DNA of 64,000 bases from Metellina segmentata (taxonomy: Eukaryota; Arthropoda; Arachnida; Araneae; Tetragnathidae): assembly GCA_947359465.1 (NCBI GenBank), contig OX375876.1, positions 121,763,444 to 121,827,443 on the forward strand, written 5' to 3'. How positions within the stretch are numbered: position 1 is the stretch's first letter; every line of letters starts with the position of its first letter. Under the pieces are notes generated by a model that saw only the letters and a list, made by a program, of their open reading frames with translations, was not told where the DNA came from and searched no databases. Both the position numbers and the translations under genes were made by a program. Positions 1-10,110 of this stretch are shown here, one piece after another.

Positions 1-808
1 GCGTGTTGAACCGTATTCAAAATCGCCTAGAGTAGTTGTCATTTTTGCCCGCCCTAACGCTACAATGTAGTCGGCACTTAACGATTGTAAACCATTACTC
101 ATTCTAGACGTGTCGTTAGGAATTCTTTCTCGGCACCAAGCAGGAAAAAATATTATTTGATGGATACTATATTTGCTTTTTAGGACTTTCTAAACTACAA
201 ACTTTGCTCCAGTTTTGAAATGCATCGAATGCTGCCTATCGTTTAGTCTCGCATATCAAAAAGAAAGAAAAAGCATGTAAGTTTAGTATGCCGTATTTAT
301 ACTTTTATGTTTCCCTTCGTTTCCAATTAAAACTGCATTACCTATACAACAATGATTGTGATGTATTCTCAGTGTCAGAATAAATAATTTGAAACGATTC
401 GAATGGTTTGAAAGTAGTTTCATCCCTTAAAGTGGTTTAGACGTCTTGCCCATCCTGATTTTACGTTTTGTTAATGACTCGATATCTCGACGAGATAAAA
501 CTCCATTATTACTCTAGAGAATGAATATTTAAATAGAAAAAACAAAGTGCCCCTTATCTAAAACTGGTGACAGTTTGTAACAGGACTTTGCATCAGAGTT
601 TGGTTTCTATGGGGAGGTATTTAACGCAAAAATAAACCATTAGAAAGGGTAATAATTGGTTTGTTGCTTTATGGTCATTTTTTCCATATCGGATGGCTAA
701 TTACGGGAATCACGAACCGCAGAAAAAATACTACCGTCTCCTTCATTTAGCTTTATATAAAATGCCTCTCTCATTGATTTATAGACTATGTACATTCATT
801 TTTATTCT
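1..808. other. No gene recognised
   Basis: AT-rich sequence with no frame or RNA fold that I can assign. A short degenerate copy of the palindrome discussed at 49.9 kb (CTCGATATCTCGACGAG) lies near 479-495. Confidence 0.5.
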
Positions 809-1268
809 GAGCCTCGGTAGCTCAGTCAGTAGAGCGTCGGGCTCGCATCAGAAGGGTTGTGTGTTCTGTCCTCGGCGGAGCCTGCAATTCTGATGATTGC
901 GAGATCGGCGCTTTGACCTGGCAAAAGACCGTCGTGTTCACTAATGGTGACTGGGGCACGCTAAATAGGTCGTGGGCACGAAGTCCCCCATGTTCCCAAA
1001 CCAAATCAATACCTCTGGGGGTACCTGATCAGGGGGTTATCGGCCTCTGATTGGGATCTAAATTACGATATGTGTGAGTGAATGGATGTATGAAAGGGAC
1101 CTTCTTGTAAAACGGAAGTGTCATGTATGTCGAGCAAAGACGGACTTCCTCCCAATGGGGCTTCCTCCACATGGAAGGCGCACCCCCCCCCCCTCGCCTC
1201 TTGCCGTCTTCTACGGGTCTGGCACTCCTCTGATCTGCCAGTGTAGGCATGAGAAACAACAACAAAAT
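809..1268 (+). mobile_element. tRNA-derived SINE (family 1)
   Basis: The first ~75 bases read like a tRNA gene: a box A-like TAGCTCAGTCAGTAGAGC (818-835) is followed about 25 bases later by a degenerate box B around GTGTGTTCTGTCC. These would be an internal RNA polymerase III promoter. The unrelated ~380-bp body is more GC-rich than its surroundings and ends in an AAC-rich tail near 1254-1266, as expected for a SINE copied by LINE machinery. Small overlapping open frames in it have no recognisable product. The head resembles a Lys- or Ala-type tRNA, but the anticodon arm is too altered to assign. Confidence 0.7.
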
Positions 1269-1589
1269 TTTGATTCTTCAAAACATTTTGTTCATCAAAC
1301 TAATCTGTAGACTGCATTTAGTATTGCAGATATTTGATTTACAGATACAATCAATAAATCTATTCTTCGAATCAACTTTTTGCATGTCGTTACTACCACG
1401 CCAAAGGCACAAATCTGCATTTTTGACTATTTTTACTTAACTACATTTTTTGAGACACCATCTCGTGCTTTATACCACGACAAAGCTCGATTCTTAGTGG
1501 AAATATCGATTTTCATGAGAACACAATATCCTTTGAGTAGTAACGATTTTTCCCGAAGCATCAAACTTTGAACACGTTTTTGTAGAAAC

Positions 1590-2190
1590 GCCAATGTACA
1601 GATCCATACCGTTGGCGTGGTGTAATATACATTACCCTACAATCATGGACCGGGCCGCAAGATGTGACGGCATAAAGGAAATAATACATGCTGTAATAGG
1701 GGGATGGTCCTTCACTTGCTGCAATTACACTAACAACCCTTCTGAGCGTACTTTCAACAGGGTTTTGATACACAGCTATGAGTATCTGTGTCCATTCATG
1801 CAGCAAGAATGTCGCGAGTTCAGCTGTAGATTTCGTACGTGGTTCCCTGGTCCGTTAGCGTAGCTCTTACTCGTCCCAGTCATGTTGTATGGGGTTTAGT
1901 TCGGGACTCTGTGCAGGCCAGGGAAAACACTTTACATCCATATCTTGATAGCACTGCTTGACAGGCTACAACATGACATGGAGCGTTGTCGTCCTGGAAG
2001 TACCATTCGTACATTCCATAAAATTGCCAGAGCGTAGGAAGAACCTGATTGTCCGAAATGTTCATGTAGGCGTCGGCGTTCAATTGACCAGTAACAACAT
2101 GCAAAGGTCCCAGGCCATACCACGAAATTCACCCCAAACAAGTAGTCAGAATTTGTGCAAATCCACAGGGGTCCGGTCCATTATTTTAGG
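1590..2190 (-). pseudogene. Tc1-like transposase relic
   Basis: On the minus strand a Tc1-type DDE transposase is recognisable in pieces. The segment 2104-1880 contains FQDDNAPCH, matching the second catalytic Asp block of the family, followed by a degraded version of the third block (normally SPDLNP-like). The segment 1806-1680 has the C-terminal pattern NPVESTLRRVVSVIAAS, equivalent to the usual LVESMPRR...RGGPTPY ending. The pieces are in different frames and separated by stops, so it is inactive. A partner frame at 2141-1932 overlaps the same region and shows the frameshift. Terminal repeats were not resolved. Confidence 0.75.
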
Positions 2191-2384
2191 TTAGTGTATC
2201 TCCATGCGGGAAATCAGCAGAAGCAGGTTAAATGCTCCTCACAACCCGACAGATACTTCTCAAGAACAAATTTTATTGAATATATATATAATTTTAATGA
2301 CACTGCTTGTTGAAACTCAAATACTGACCAGAGGGCGCTGCGTGCACTCTGACGTGTGACAGATGTTGAAGCTCTAGTTAGAAC

Positions 2385-3150
2385 TGGGGATGCGACATCG
2401 ATGTCGATGTTTTTTAAAAGCATCGATGTATTTAACATCGATGTATTGGGGTCGATGTTTTTGTAACATCGATGTTTATACTTGTCGATGTTATTACGTT
2501 GTCGATGTTTTATTTTTAAATGAAAAAAGTACCGTTATAAAAATTTTAAAAATAAACAAGTAGCATAATTTTTATAAACAGCAAATTGAACATACTTTTA
2601 GACCAAAGTGACCAAGGGCGAAGGTCTGAAAAGTAGGGATACGACATCGATGTCGGTTTTCAAAACATTGAGGTTTTATAAAAAAATATCGATGTATTGG
2701 AGCCGATATCACATCACTAGTTGCTAAACCAGTTATAAGAAATGGGGGGAAAAGTTTAGATGCACTGAATTTTAAAAACATCGATAGTTTGGGATTGATG
2801 CATTATCAACATCGATGTTTTAATTTTGAACATCGATATTTTGCTGTCGATGTCGCATCACTAGTTGCTAAACCTGTTATAAGAAATGTGGGAAAAAAGT
2901 TTAAATGCACTGAAATTTAAAAACATCGATAGTTTTGGGGCGATACATTATCAACATCGATGTTTTGCTGTCAATTTCGCATCACTAGGTGCTAAACCAG
3001 TTTTAATAAATGAGGGGGGGGGGAGTTTAAATACACTGAATTTTAAAAACATCGATGTTTTGGGGGCGATGTATTATTAACATCGATGTTTTAATTTGGA
3101 ACATTGATGTTTCAAAACATGAATGTTTTTCTGTCGATGTCGCATCCCTA
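2385..3150 (+). mobile_element. Non-autonomous hAT element, ATCGATG family, copy 1
   Basis: The ends are TGGGGATGCGACATCG and CGATGTCGCATCCCTA, imperfect inverted terminal repeats (one mismatch). The 8-bp sequence GTTAGAAC is present on both sides (2377-2384 and 3151-3158), the target-duplication size of hAT transposons; the YAGGG-type terminus also fits hAT. There is no coding capacity. The 766-bp interior is made of copies of the palindrome ACATCGATGT and about three ~130-150-bp units (from about 2700, 2860 and 2990). Each unit ends in an internal copy of the terminal repeat (GTCGATGTCGCATCACTAG). Related copies: 16328-17040 (opposite orientation) and 59010-59582. Confidence 0.85.
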
Positions 3151-3160
3151 GTTAGAACTG

Positions 3161-3971
3161 CTTTTGTGAACGATGTGACGCCATGATTAATATTCTGTTT
3201 CCTTGTTGTTGTCTTTGATGTTGTTTGTGATGATGTGCTTGTGTCAAATAAAGCATAAAAAGGATAAATCCTAGATTGTCTTTCCGGTCTGACAGGTAAG
3301 ATAACCTTTCGAAAATAATTCAAGAATCATCCGAACCAATGCGAATTAGACGATTTATCACTGCTAAACCATCCAAACAACAAATGCCCATTCAAACCTG
3401 AAGATTAAATCTAAGATAATCACGGAGATATTGCAGCGGACCATTTGGCCATCCTGTACAAATGTCATTAATAGTCAAATACAGTACATTCGTTTTATCC
3501 GCTTCAAATTAAATATTATTCGATGCAGATCCATCGTTAAAATATCTCTCCGGGATATTTCATTACGGATGTTAAGAGAAATTTGCTCTAATTGCCTACC
3601 AACGCAGATCGGAACAGTACGCTCTCGCATCTGCTTTCAATAGGATCCCATCTAATTAATTCATCGTTCCGTAAAATCTGAATTAAATTCTGTTTAAAAG
3701 ACAGTGGCTGATTGAAAGGATGCGCATCAGAGAAGGACGGGATTACTTTCATTAATCTGCGTGCTGCGAAAATTATAATTTTACTATCAATTTAATGTGT
3801 GATTGGAAATCCGGGTGGGTTGTTAAAATATTTTCCTTGATGTTTGTTACCTGAATGAATGCTAAACTGTTTGTTGTTTGACTGGGTATAACGTTATGGA
3901 TCAGTCACTAGTCAGTGATCAGGAATCAGTGTGGTTTGTTAAAAGATTTCCCATTGTATCCAATGGTGTAA
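3161..3971. other. No gene recognised
   Basis: Unique-looking AT-rich DNA. I see no frame, terminal repeat or tandem repeat that I can assign. Confidence 0.4.
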
Positions 3972-4553
3972 TCTAAGGTAGCCAGTGCAGTCCTATCTCT
4001 GTATTCTTAAAATGGTCAAATGTTAAGGAACATTTCTCCGAATCTTGATTGTGATTTGAACTTTTTTTTCAGGTTATGAAAACATTTTCGAACACTTTAA
4101 CATGAGGAGTTTTAAAAAACATAGAATGTGAAGTTTTGAGATTTTTTTCTCTTAAACTAATTTGTTTTGTAAAAATGACCAATTTCCATCCTTTTCAACA
4201 ATCAAAATGAACTTTTCTAAGCAGATTGGGTAAAAATGCTCTTTAAAATATGTTATTGGGTATGTTACACTTACAAACCAAATTGTTTTTGTATTTGCCT
4301 AAATATACTTTTAAAAAATGTTCTTTTTATGGAAATAAATACATATTTTGAGATATTGAAGTTTCAAGCATTAAGTTGACCTAGAGTTACGCGTAATGTA
4401 TTTTTCAAAAAAATTATTTTAAATACTTCTACTCAACGTATCTGCATAGATGATATATCATTTTAAACATAATTGTATAAACATTAATTTAAATGTATAA
4501 CAAAAATAACCGTAATTTTGAAAGATTTTTTTGTGCACAGGTCCCCCTTTAGT
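3972..4553. mobile_element. Possible MITE with degenerate ends
   Basis: The left end CTAAGGTAGCCAGTGCA and the reverse complement of the right end, CTAAAGGGGGACCTGTGCA, share a CTAA-GG-CC-GTGCA pattern. The AT-rich interior resembles that of the TTAA-target MITEs at 45.7 and 47.8 kb. The inverted repeat is weak and no target duplication is clear, so this is only a candidate. Confidence 0.25.
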
Positions 4554-4773
4554 CAACATTGCATTTTTTAAGAGTTGGCTACAAAGCTCCACTCTCCATT
4601 GACCAGCCATCAGCCAGTGTTTACTTGTGATAGCAAATCCGAAATGTTTATGACCTGAATAAATGCGTAACGTTCATGGAGGTTGAATCAACGTCATCAG
4701 CAAAACCTTTAGCAGATCGTGATGAACGAGATATCACGTCTTTAGAAGAAAACTGACTTGTGATATCTTAATC

Positions 4774-5063
4774 AAGTTGATAGAATCAATCAATCAACAA
4801 AATAGTTGATAGAATCAATCAATCAACAGAATAGTTTATATAATCAATTAATCAACAGAATAGTTGATAGAAGTGATAAATCAACAGAATAGTTGATGGA
4901 ATCAATCAATCATCAGAATAGTAGATGTAAGCGATCAATCAACAGAATAGTTGATAGAATCAATCAATCAACTGAATAGTTGATAGAATCAATCAATCAA
5001 CAGAATAGTAGATATACGCGATCAATCAACAGAATAGTTGATAGAATCAATCAATGAACAAAG
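4774..5063. repeat. 29-bp minisatellite, about 10 units
   Basis: The unit TAGTTGATAGAATCAATCAATCAACAGAA is recognisable with period 29 across the interval, with base changes between units. A variant containing GTAGATGTAAGCG or GTAGATATACGCG appears in two units spaced three units apart, suggesting an 87-bp higher-order duplication. Confidence 0.9.
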
Positions 5064-5199
5064 TATAATACAAAAAATCAATTAAACGGTTTAAAAGCAT
5101 TATTTTATTTAAAGAAATTAATTTGCAAAAAGTACATGATAAAATTATGCTTACTTGTTTGTGCAATCTAAAGATCGGGGACAAGAGAAAAAAAATCAT

Positions 5200-5423
5200 T
5201 GTAACGGAACCAACAACGCCCCCTAGCGGACTGACAAAAACTTACACAGTGTAACTCCAACCCTGGAGCAAGCAGCAGCTAAGCTGTAGTATGTGATAGT
5301 AAAAATGTCCCTGTCCCGAATATTTTATGTGCGTGAAAGTCTTGTAATTTCTGTAGTGTATGTGTGTGTAAATAAATTCAATTTAAGTGTTAGCTAGCCG
5401 TGTCAGTATACATCATTGCTACA
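5200..5423 (+). repeat. 5' LTR of Gypsy element 1
   Basis: Begins TGTAACGG and ends GCTACA. AATAAA lies near 5371 within the LTR and could serve as the polyadenylation signal. The sequence recurs without visible change at 9765-9988. Confidence 0.93.
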
Positions 5424-5429
5424 GAGAAG

Positions 5430-5447
5430 TGGCTACCCAACTGTGGG
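5430..5447 (+). promoter_or_regulatory. Putative tRNA primer-binding site
   Basis: TGGCTACCCAACTGTGGG starts six bases after the 5' LTR with TGG, the complement of a tRNA 3' CCA. The priming tRNA was not identified. Confidence 0.55.
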
Positions 5448-6522
5448 CCCGATCCCGATATCCATCGGATAGATAAGTATTTTTATACTTTATGTCGTCT
5501 AAACCTAGGCAAAAAGTCATTTATAAAGAAGGTTTTTCAAAGTTGTACTGTAGAAATAGTAATTTTTTAACTCAGAAGAAATTCCTTTATTTTGTATGTA
5601 TTGTAATGAGAAATTGATTTCGTTTTAATGCTAAGTTGTTCGTCTGACTACTTAAACTTGCAAATCAATCCTGATTTAAGTGTTTCAGAAAGCTTAAAAC
5701 TATTTAACTGTATGTATGTATTTAAATAGTTGGATAATTAACGATTTATTATGAATATTAATGCTGTAGAATGTGTGTAATGTGCAGAAATAATGTATCG
5801 ATAACTAGTAGTTGAACGACCTTGAACTCTAAAATCTCCCGCCTAAAGAAAATCTTAGTCGACGTCTAACACGGCGCCAGTTGTTTTTACTTTTCTTATT
5901 AGGCGCGTTGCATTGAAAGAAAAAGAAAAAAGATTTTGTATGTATGGTTTTTTTTTTCATGATCTGTATTTTATATTTACTGCATTGTCATTCTTCAACG
6001 AGTGAAAAAAAAAATTTAGTGTGTTTCAATGGAGATAGCACACAGGAGAGGTGTCGCTTTCTGGATTTGGGGAGATATTTTATTTCAAAAGAAGTTGATA
6101 TTTAAAGTATTGCCTTTATTGAATTATTATTTTTGTAATGAATGGTAGTTTAGATCAAGTTATTAAAGTGTTGAGGAATTCATGATTTATAATTAGTGTT
6201 AATGCAAGTATCTGTATACAAGTGTTTCTGAATATATTTCATACTTTTGCTATTTTTCATACTTTAGCTAAGTGAATTTTTTAAAGTGTTTGGGAAATGT
6301 TTTATTTGTATTTTGATAATGGTTCTGAGAATTCAAGAATATTTGCATGTAACTTTAGTTAAGTGTCCATAACGGAATGAACATAATATAATCTAAACGT
6401 TTTGCATTTAAAGGTATTAAGTTTAGGACTATTGAACTTTAAACTTAGGACTCTAGATTTAGGACTCTCTTCTTAAAGGAAAAAAATTCCAACCTAAACA
6501 ATAGTTAGGGGTTTTGGACAAT

Positions 6523-9500
6523 ATGGCGTTCCTAAGGAAAGGAAGGAAAGAAGACCTCCGAACTCTTGCATCGGAGCTTGGTCTGGCTGTGTCGGACAGC
6601 TTAAAAGTTATCAAACTTCGAGAACTTATAATTAAAAGTGAAAATTACGAAGAAGAGCTCGTAAAGAATATGCTCGAAGTTATAATTGAAGATCGACTAA
6701 AAGCGGAAAATGCTGTCGAGGAAGACAAGTTGAAGGCTGAAAAGAAGGATGAGGAGGAAAAATTACTTAAAGCACAAGCAGAAGAACAGGTCCGAATTGA
6801 GAACGAGCGCAAGTATGAACTCGAAAAGCTAAAACTCCAGCTTGAAGCTCAAAAGGTTTCCAATTCAGTTGTTTCTACTCATGGCTCAGAGTACCCGAAA
6901 TATGAACTCAGTCGGATTATCCCTAAGTTTAATCCAAAAGAAGATGAAATAGGACTGTTTTTAATCATTTTTGAACGTCAATTGAAGTTTATGAATCTTC
7001 CAGAGTCATCATGGATACCATATCTCATTGGTTCCTTACCAGCTGAAATAGCGCAGTTACTTGCTAGAGAAGATGAACAGGAGGCTCAAAATTACCAAAA
7101 GGTGGAAGAAATGCTACTCAAGAGATTTAGGGTCACTGCTGATGAGTTTCGACAGTTATTTTCCCAACATAGGAAGAATCCTGATACGACATGGAGGGAC
7201 TACTTTTTCGAACTGGCTTCTTATTTTGAAGGTTGGACAAAGGAAATGAATGTCACCACCTTTGATCAACTCAAAAGTTTATTAATTACTGATCAAATTA
7301 AGAAAAGGACTCCACCAGACATCAAAGATCACTTCATTGATTTGTGGACAGATTGGGCCAACCCTCTAGAGTTAGCTGAAAAACTGGATACTTATGAGAA
7401 TATCCGTCAAGGAGTGAATAAACACGTGTCGCAGACTCAAAAGAAAACATATTCTAGAGACGAAAATAAAACAGCCTCTACAGATAGAAGATTCCGTCCT
7501 GTGGTTAATAGACACGAACATACGCAAAGTCAATTTTCAAGAGTTTCGATACCTCGAAATTCTACTCCTAGATCAGAAGGAAGACCCCCAATTCGATGTT
7601 TTGGATGCGGAACACCAGGAGTTGTAATATCTAAATGTCTTACTTGTACAAAATCTAAAGTTGAAGAAACTACTGTCAACTGTATGAACTTGTTCACAAG
7701 TAATACAACTAAAGATCTTTCAAGCTTGATTATCTTTGAACTTTTTGGTGAGAGAATTGCTGTGTGTGCCGATACTGGTGCCTCACACTCTATTGCAGGA
7801 GAAAAGCTGTATAACTTTCTACGAAAGAATGGAATTGCTTTCGAGGACAAAAAGATTTCACTGACTCTTGCTGATGGAAAACTCCAATCCATGGTTGCTC
7901 TTAAAACGGTTATCAACTTGTGTATAGAAGGTAAAATTGTGTCAACAGAACTTCTTGTTCTCCCTGAAGCAAAAGGGAATAGCACGCTGTTAGGGAAATA
8001 CTTTCACCATGCAGCCGGTATTGTTCTCAACGTTCAAAATGGAACCTGGCATTTTAGTGAAGATCCCCATAGACAATATTTCTTCTATGTAAAGCCTACT
8101 GAATTAAAGGATGCGCCGAAAACTTTTAAATCAACGATTGTGCCTGAGACTACTACTATTGTCCACTTGAGAAGTGATGAAGGAAGACATCTGACCCAGA
8201 TGCAAAGTGTAGAATTAAACTGCTTACTTCAAGAGTACAAACGCTGCTTTGAACCAGGGGGAGAACCTACTCCTTTCATGAAGCACAGAATAGTTACTAT
8301 GAATCATCATCCTATATCTGTTCCACCGTATCGTATGTCACCGGCCAAGAAAGAAATACTGAAAGAACAAATTGATGAACTTTTGGCAAAGAACATAATA
8401 GAAGAATGTGAATCCCCATATGCTGCTCCGGTAGTGCTCGTCGCTAAACCAAACGGGAAAGTAATATTATGTGTTGACTACAGAGGCCTCAACGCCGTTA
8501 CGAAACCGGACACTTATCCATTACCTAGGATGGACGATCTTTTAAACGAAGCTACACCGACATCATACATGTCAACTATAGATCTACAATCAGGATATCA
8601 TCAGGTGCAAGTGGATGAAAACGATTTGGACAAAACTGCCTTTATTTGTCCTTTCGGAACTTACCGTTATCTACGCATGCCTTTTGGTCTGCGTAACGCA
8701 CCTGCCACTTTTCAACGCCTGATAGATAAATTCCGAAGTGGCCTGAAAGATGTTTTTGCACTCTCATATTTGGATGACATAGTCATCTTATCAGAGACTT
8801 TTGACAAACATTTAAAAGATCTAAAGACTGTTTTTGAGAGACTTTCTCTTTTTAAACTTCACATGTGCGCGCGCGCAAATAGAGAGAAATGCCATTTTTC
8901 CTGTGATCGTGTTAAGTACTTGGGTTTCTGGATAACAAGAGATGGAATTGAAGCCGATCAAGAGAAAATCGCTTCTATCCAAAGAATTCCAGTTCCAACT
9001 AATGTGAAAGAACTTCTGTCTTTCTTACAGACCTGCTCATGGTTCAGAAGATATGTTCCGAACTTTGCAGACATAGCACGACCTCTTAGCAATTTAACTA
9101 AGAAAAGAGTCGATTGGTCGTGGGGTCTTGAACAGCAAGAAGCTTTCGAAACCCTAAAAGAACGCTTGACAACAGCCCCTGTGTTAAAGCAACCTGATGG
9201 ATGTAAGCCTTTCATAATTCGCACAGATGCGAGTAACTACGCCCTTGGCGCAGTCCTTCTCCAAGGAAATGGTCCAGAAGAACATGTGATTGAATACGCT
9301 AGTCGTCTGTTGATCCCAGCAGAACGCAATTATTCGACTACTGAGCGGGAAGCTTTGGCAGTAGTTTGGGCCTTAGAAAAGTTCCGAGGTTACATCGAGA
9401 ATCAAGAAATTATCATTGCTTCAGACCATCAACCTCTTAAATGGCTTCTGAGCATTAAGTCACCCTCAGGACGTTTAGCAAGATGGGCTCTGAAGATCCA

Positions 9501-9636
9501 ATCGTTTAATCTGAAAATCAATTATACGCCAGGAAGAGCTAATGTAGTTCTCACAAATCGATCGCCGACAACATATGATATTGCCGACCGGCCAGTCCAG
9601 ACCAAACTCTTGGAACTTATCATGTGTCAGCATTAA
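6523..9636 (+). CDS. Gag-Pol polyprotein lacking integrase
   Basis: A 1037-codon open frame; the ATG at 6523 is preferred because the nine upstream in-frame bases begin with TTG. Domains in order: an N-terminal SAP-like helical segment (about 5-40), a charged Glu/Lys coiled-coil-like stretch (45-115), a retrotransposon capsid region (about 130-320), a zinc knuckle at 359-372 (C-x2-C-x4-V-x4-C, with Val where His is usual), an aspartic protease with DTGAS at 417, reverse transcriptase (about 600-800) with YLDD at 749-752, and RNase H with Asp902, Glu943 and Asp968. The RT contains LFKLHMCARANREKC, where five residues encoded by GTGCGCGCGCGCA-type DNA look inserted. Right after RNase H the frame jumps to NRSPTTYDIAD, which resembles the C-terminal end of integrase, so the integrase core was deleted near 9550. 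The frame then shifts and stops. Confidence 0.9.
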   Translation: MAFLRKGRKEDLRTLASELGLAVSDSLKVIKLRELIIKSENYEEELVKNMLEVIIEDRLKAENAVEEDKLKAEKKDEEEKLLKAQAEEQVRIENERKYELEKLKLQLEAQKVSNSVVSTHGSEYPKYELSRIIPKFNPKEDEIGLFLIIFERQLKFMNLPESSWIPYLIGSLPAEIAQLLAREDEQEAQNYQKVEEMLLKRFRVTADEFRQLFSQHRKNPDTTWRDYFFELASYFEGWTKEMNVTTFDQLKSLLITDQIKKRTPPDIKDHFIDLWTDWANPLELAEKLDTYENIRQGVNKHVSQTQKKTYSRDENKTASTDRRFRPVVNRHEHTQSQFSRVSIPRNSTPRSEGRPPIRCFGCGTPGVVISKCLTCTKSKVEETTVNCMNLFTSNTTKDLSSLIIFELFGERIAVCADTGASHSIAGEKLYNFLRKNGIAFEDKKISLTLADGKLQSMVALKTVINLCIEGKIVSTELLVLPEAKGNSTLLGKYFHHAAGIVLNVQNGTWHFSEDPHRQYFFYVKPTELKDAPKTFKSTIVPETTTIVHLRSDEGRHLTQMQSVELNCLLQEYKRCFEPGGEPTPFMKHRIVTMNHHPISVPPYRMSPAKKEILKEQIDELLAKNIIEECESPYAAPVVLVAKPNGKVILCVDYRGLNAVTKPDTYPLPRMDDLLNEATPTSYMSTIDLQSGYHQVQVDENDLDKTAFICPFGTYRYLRMPFGLRNAPATFQRLIDKFRSGLKDVFALSYLDDIVILSETFDKHLKDLKTVFERLSLFKLHMCARANREKCHFSCDRVKYLGFWITRDGIEADQEKIASIQRIPVPTNVKELLSFLQTCSWFRRYVPNFADIARPLSNLTKKRVDWSWGLEQQEAFETLKERLTTAPVLKQPDGCKPFIIRTDASNYALGAVLLQGNGPEEHVIEYASRLLIPAERNYSTTEREALAVVWALEKFRGYIENQEIIIASDHQPLKWLLSIKSPSGRLARWALKIQSFNLKINYTPGRANVVLTNRSPTTYDIADRPVQTKLLELIMCQH

Positions 9637-9767
9637 TAACTTACTATGAACCCCAAGTAAAGAGAGACACTGGGCATGTAGCTCCCATAAGAAGAAGGGG
9701 TCGCCCTAAAAAAAAAATAATCCTGGCTCATCGTCGGGACGTCATCAGAGCCAGAGGGGGAGTCTGT
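9609..9767 (+). pseudogene. Out-of-frame integrase C-terminal tail
   Basis: In the frame offset from gag-pol, the DNA from 9609 reads LGTYHVSALITYYEP and then a basic PIRRRGRPKKK segment running to the 3' LTR. This is what the end of a Gypsy integrase/pol tail looks like. The gag-pol frame leaves this tail at about 9607-9612, pointing to a one-base indel there in addition to the upstream deletion of the integrase core. Confidence 0.7.
9747..9764 (+). promoter_or_regulatory. Polypurine tract of Gypsy element 1
   Basis: AGAGCCAGAGGGGGAGTC lies directly before the 3' LTR and would prime plus-strand DNA synthesis. Confidence 0.7.
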
Positions 9768-9988
9768 AACGGAACCAACAACGCCCCCTAGCGGACTGAC
9801 AAAAACTTACACAGTGTAACTCCAACCCTGGAGCAAGCAGCAGCTAAGCTGTAGTATGTGATAGTAAAAATGTCCCTGTCCCGAATATTTTATGTGCGTG
9901 AAAGTCTTGTAATTTCTGTAGTGTATGTGTGTGTAAATAAATTCAATTTAAGTGTTAGCTAGCCGTGTCAGTATACATCATTGCTACA
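9765..9988 (+). repeat. 3' LTR of Gypsy element 1
   Basis: 224 bp, matching the 5' LTR at every position that I compared, and followed by the TCAT target duplicate. Confidence 0.93.
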
Positions 9989-9992
9989 TCAT

Positions 9993-10110
9993 TTAATTAT
10001 TCTGAAACTTTAATCGTTTGTTTTTCTATGTATGTTCTTCATATCCACCAAATTTAATTACCAATTAATACCAATTCTTGGTGCGTCAATTTTTATGTCA
10101 CAGAAGGTTT
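9993..10110 (+). mobile_element. 3' end relic of a Tc1-like element
   Basis: Matches the region after the transposase stop in the Tc1 copies at 43.1 and 55.6 kb: AATCGTTTGTTTTTCTATGT, then a CATCCACC-like stretch, then TTCTTGGTGCGTC. No transposase is left; the Gypsy LTR directly abuts it. Confidence 0.65.

Larger units (their letters stand above)
5200..9988 (+). mobile_element. Young Ty3/Gypsy LTR retrotransposon
   Basis: A 4789-bp element bounded by two 224-bp LTRs that appear identical base for base, with TCAT on both sides (5196-5199 and 9989-9992) as a 4-bp target duplication. It has a primer-binding-site candidate just inside the 5' LTR, a ~1.1-kb AT-rich leader, a single gag-pol frame and a polypurine tract. 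Domain order is capsid, protease, reverse transcriptase, RNase H, as in Ty3/Gypsy. The integrase core is missing and there is no env. Identical LTRs mean a recent insertion, so a copy lacking integrase was probably mobilised in trans (inference). Confidence 0.92.

Noticed and set aside
2214..3323. Several open frames overlapping the ATCGATG repeats as possible proteins
   Set aside because: They fall inside a hAT MITE defined by TIRs and an 8-bp duplication, and their peptides only translate the repeat.
4774..5063. CRISPR array
   Set aside because: Repeats are directly adjacent with no unique spacers, and the sequence is eukaryotic.
7530..7985. 151-codon minus-strand frame inside gag-pol
   Set aside because: It is the antisense shadow of the zinc-knuckle and protease region of an intact sense frame, and shows no motif of its own.
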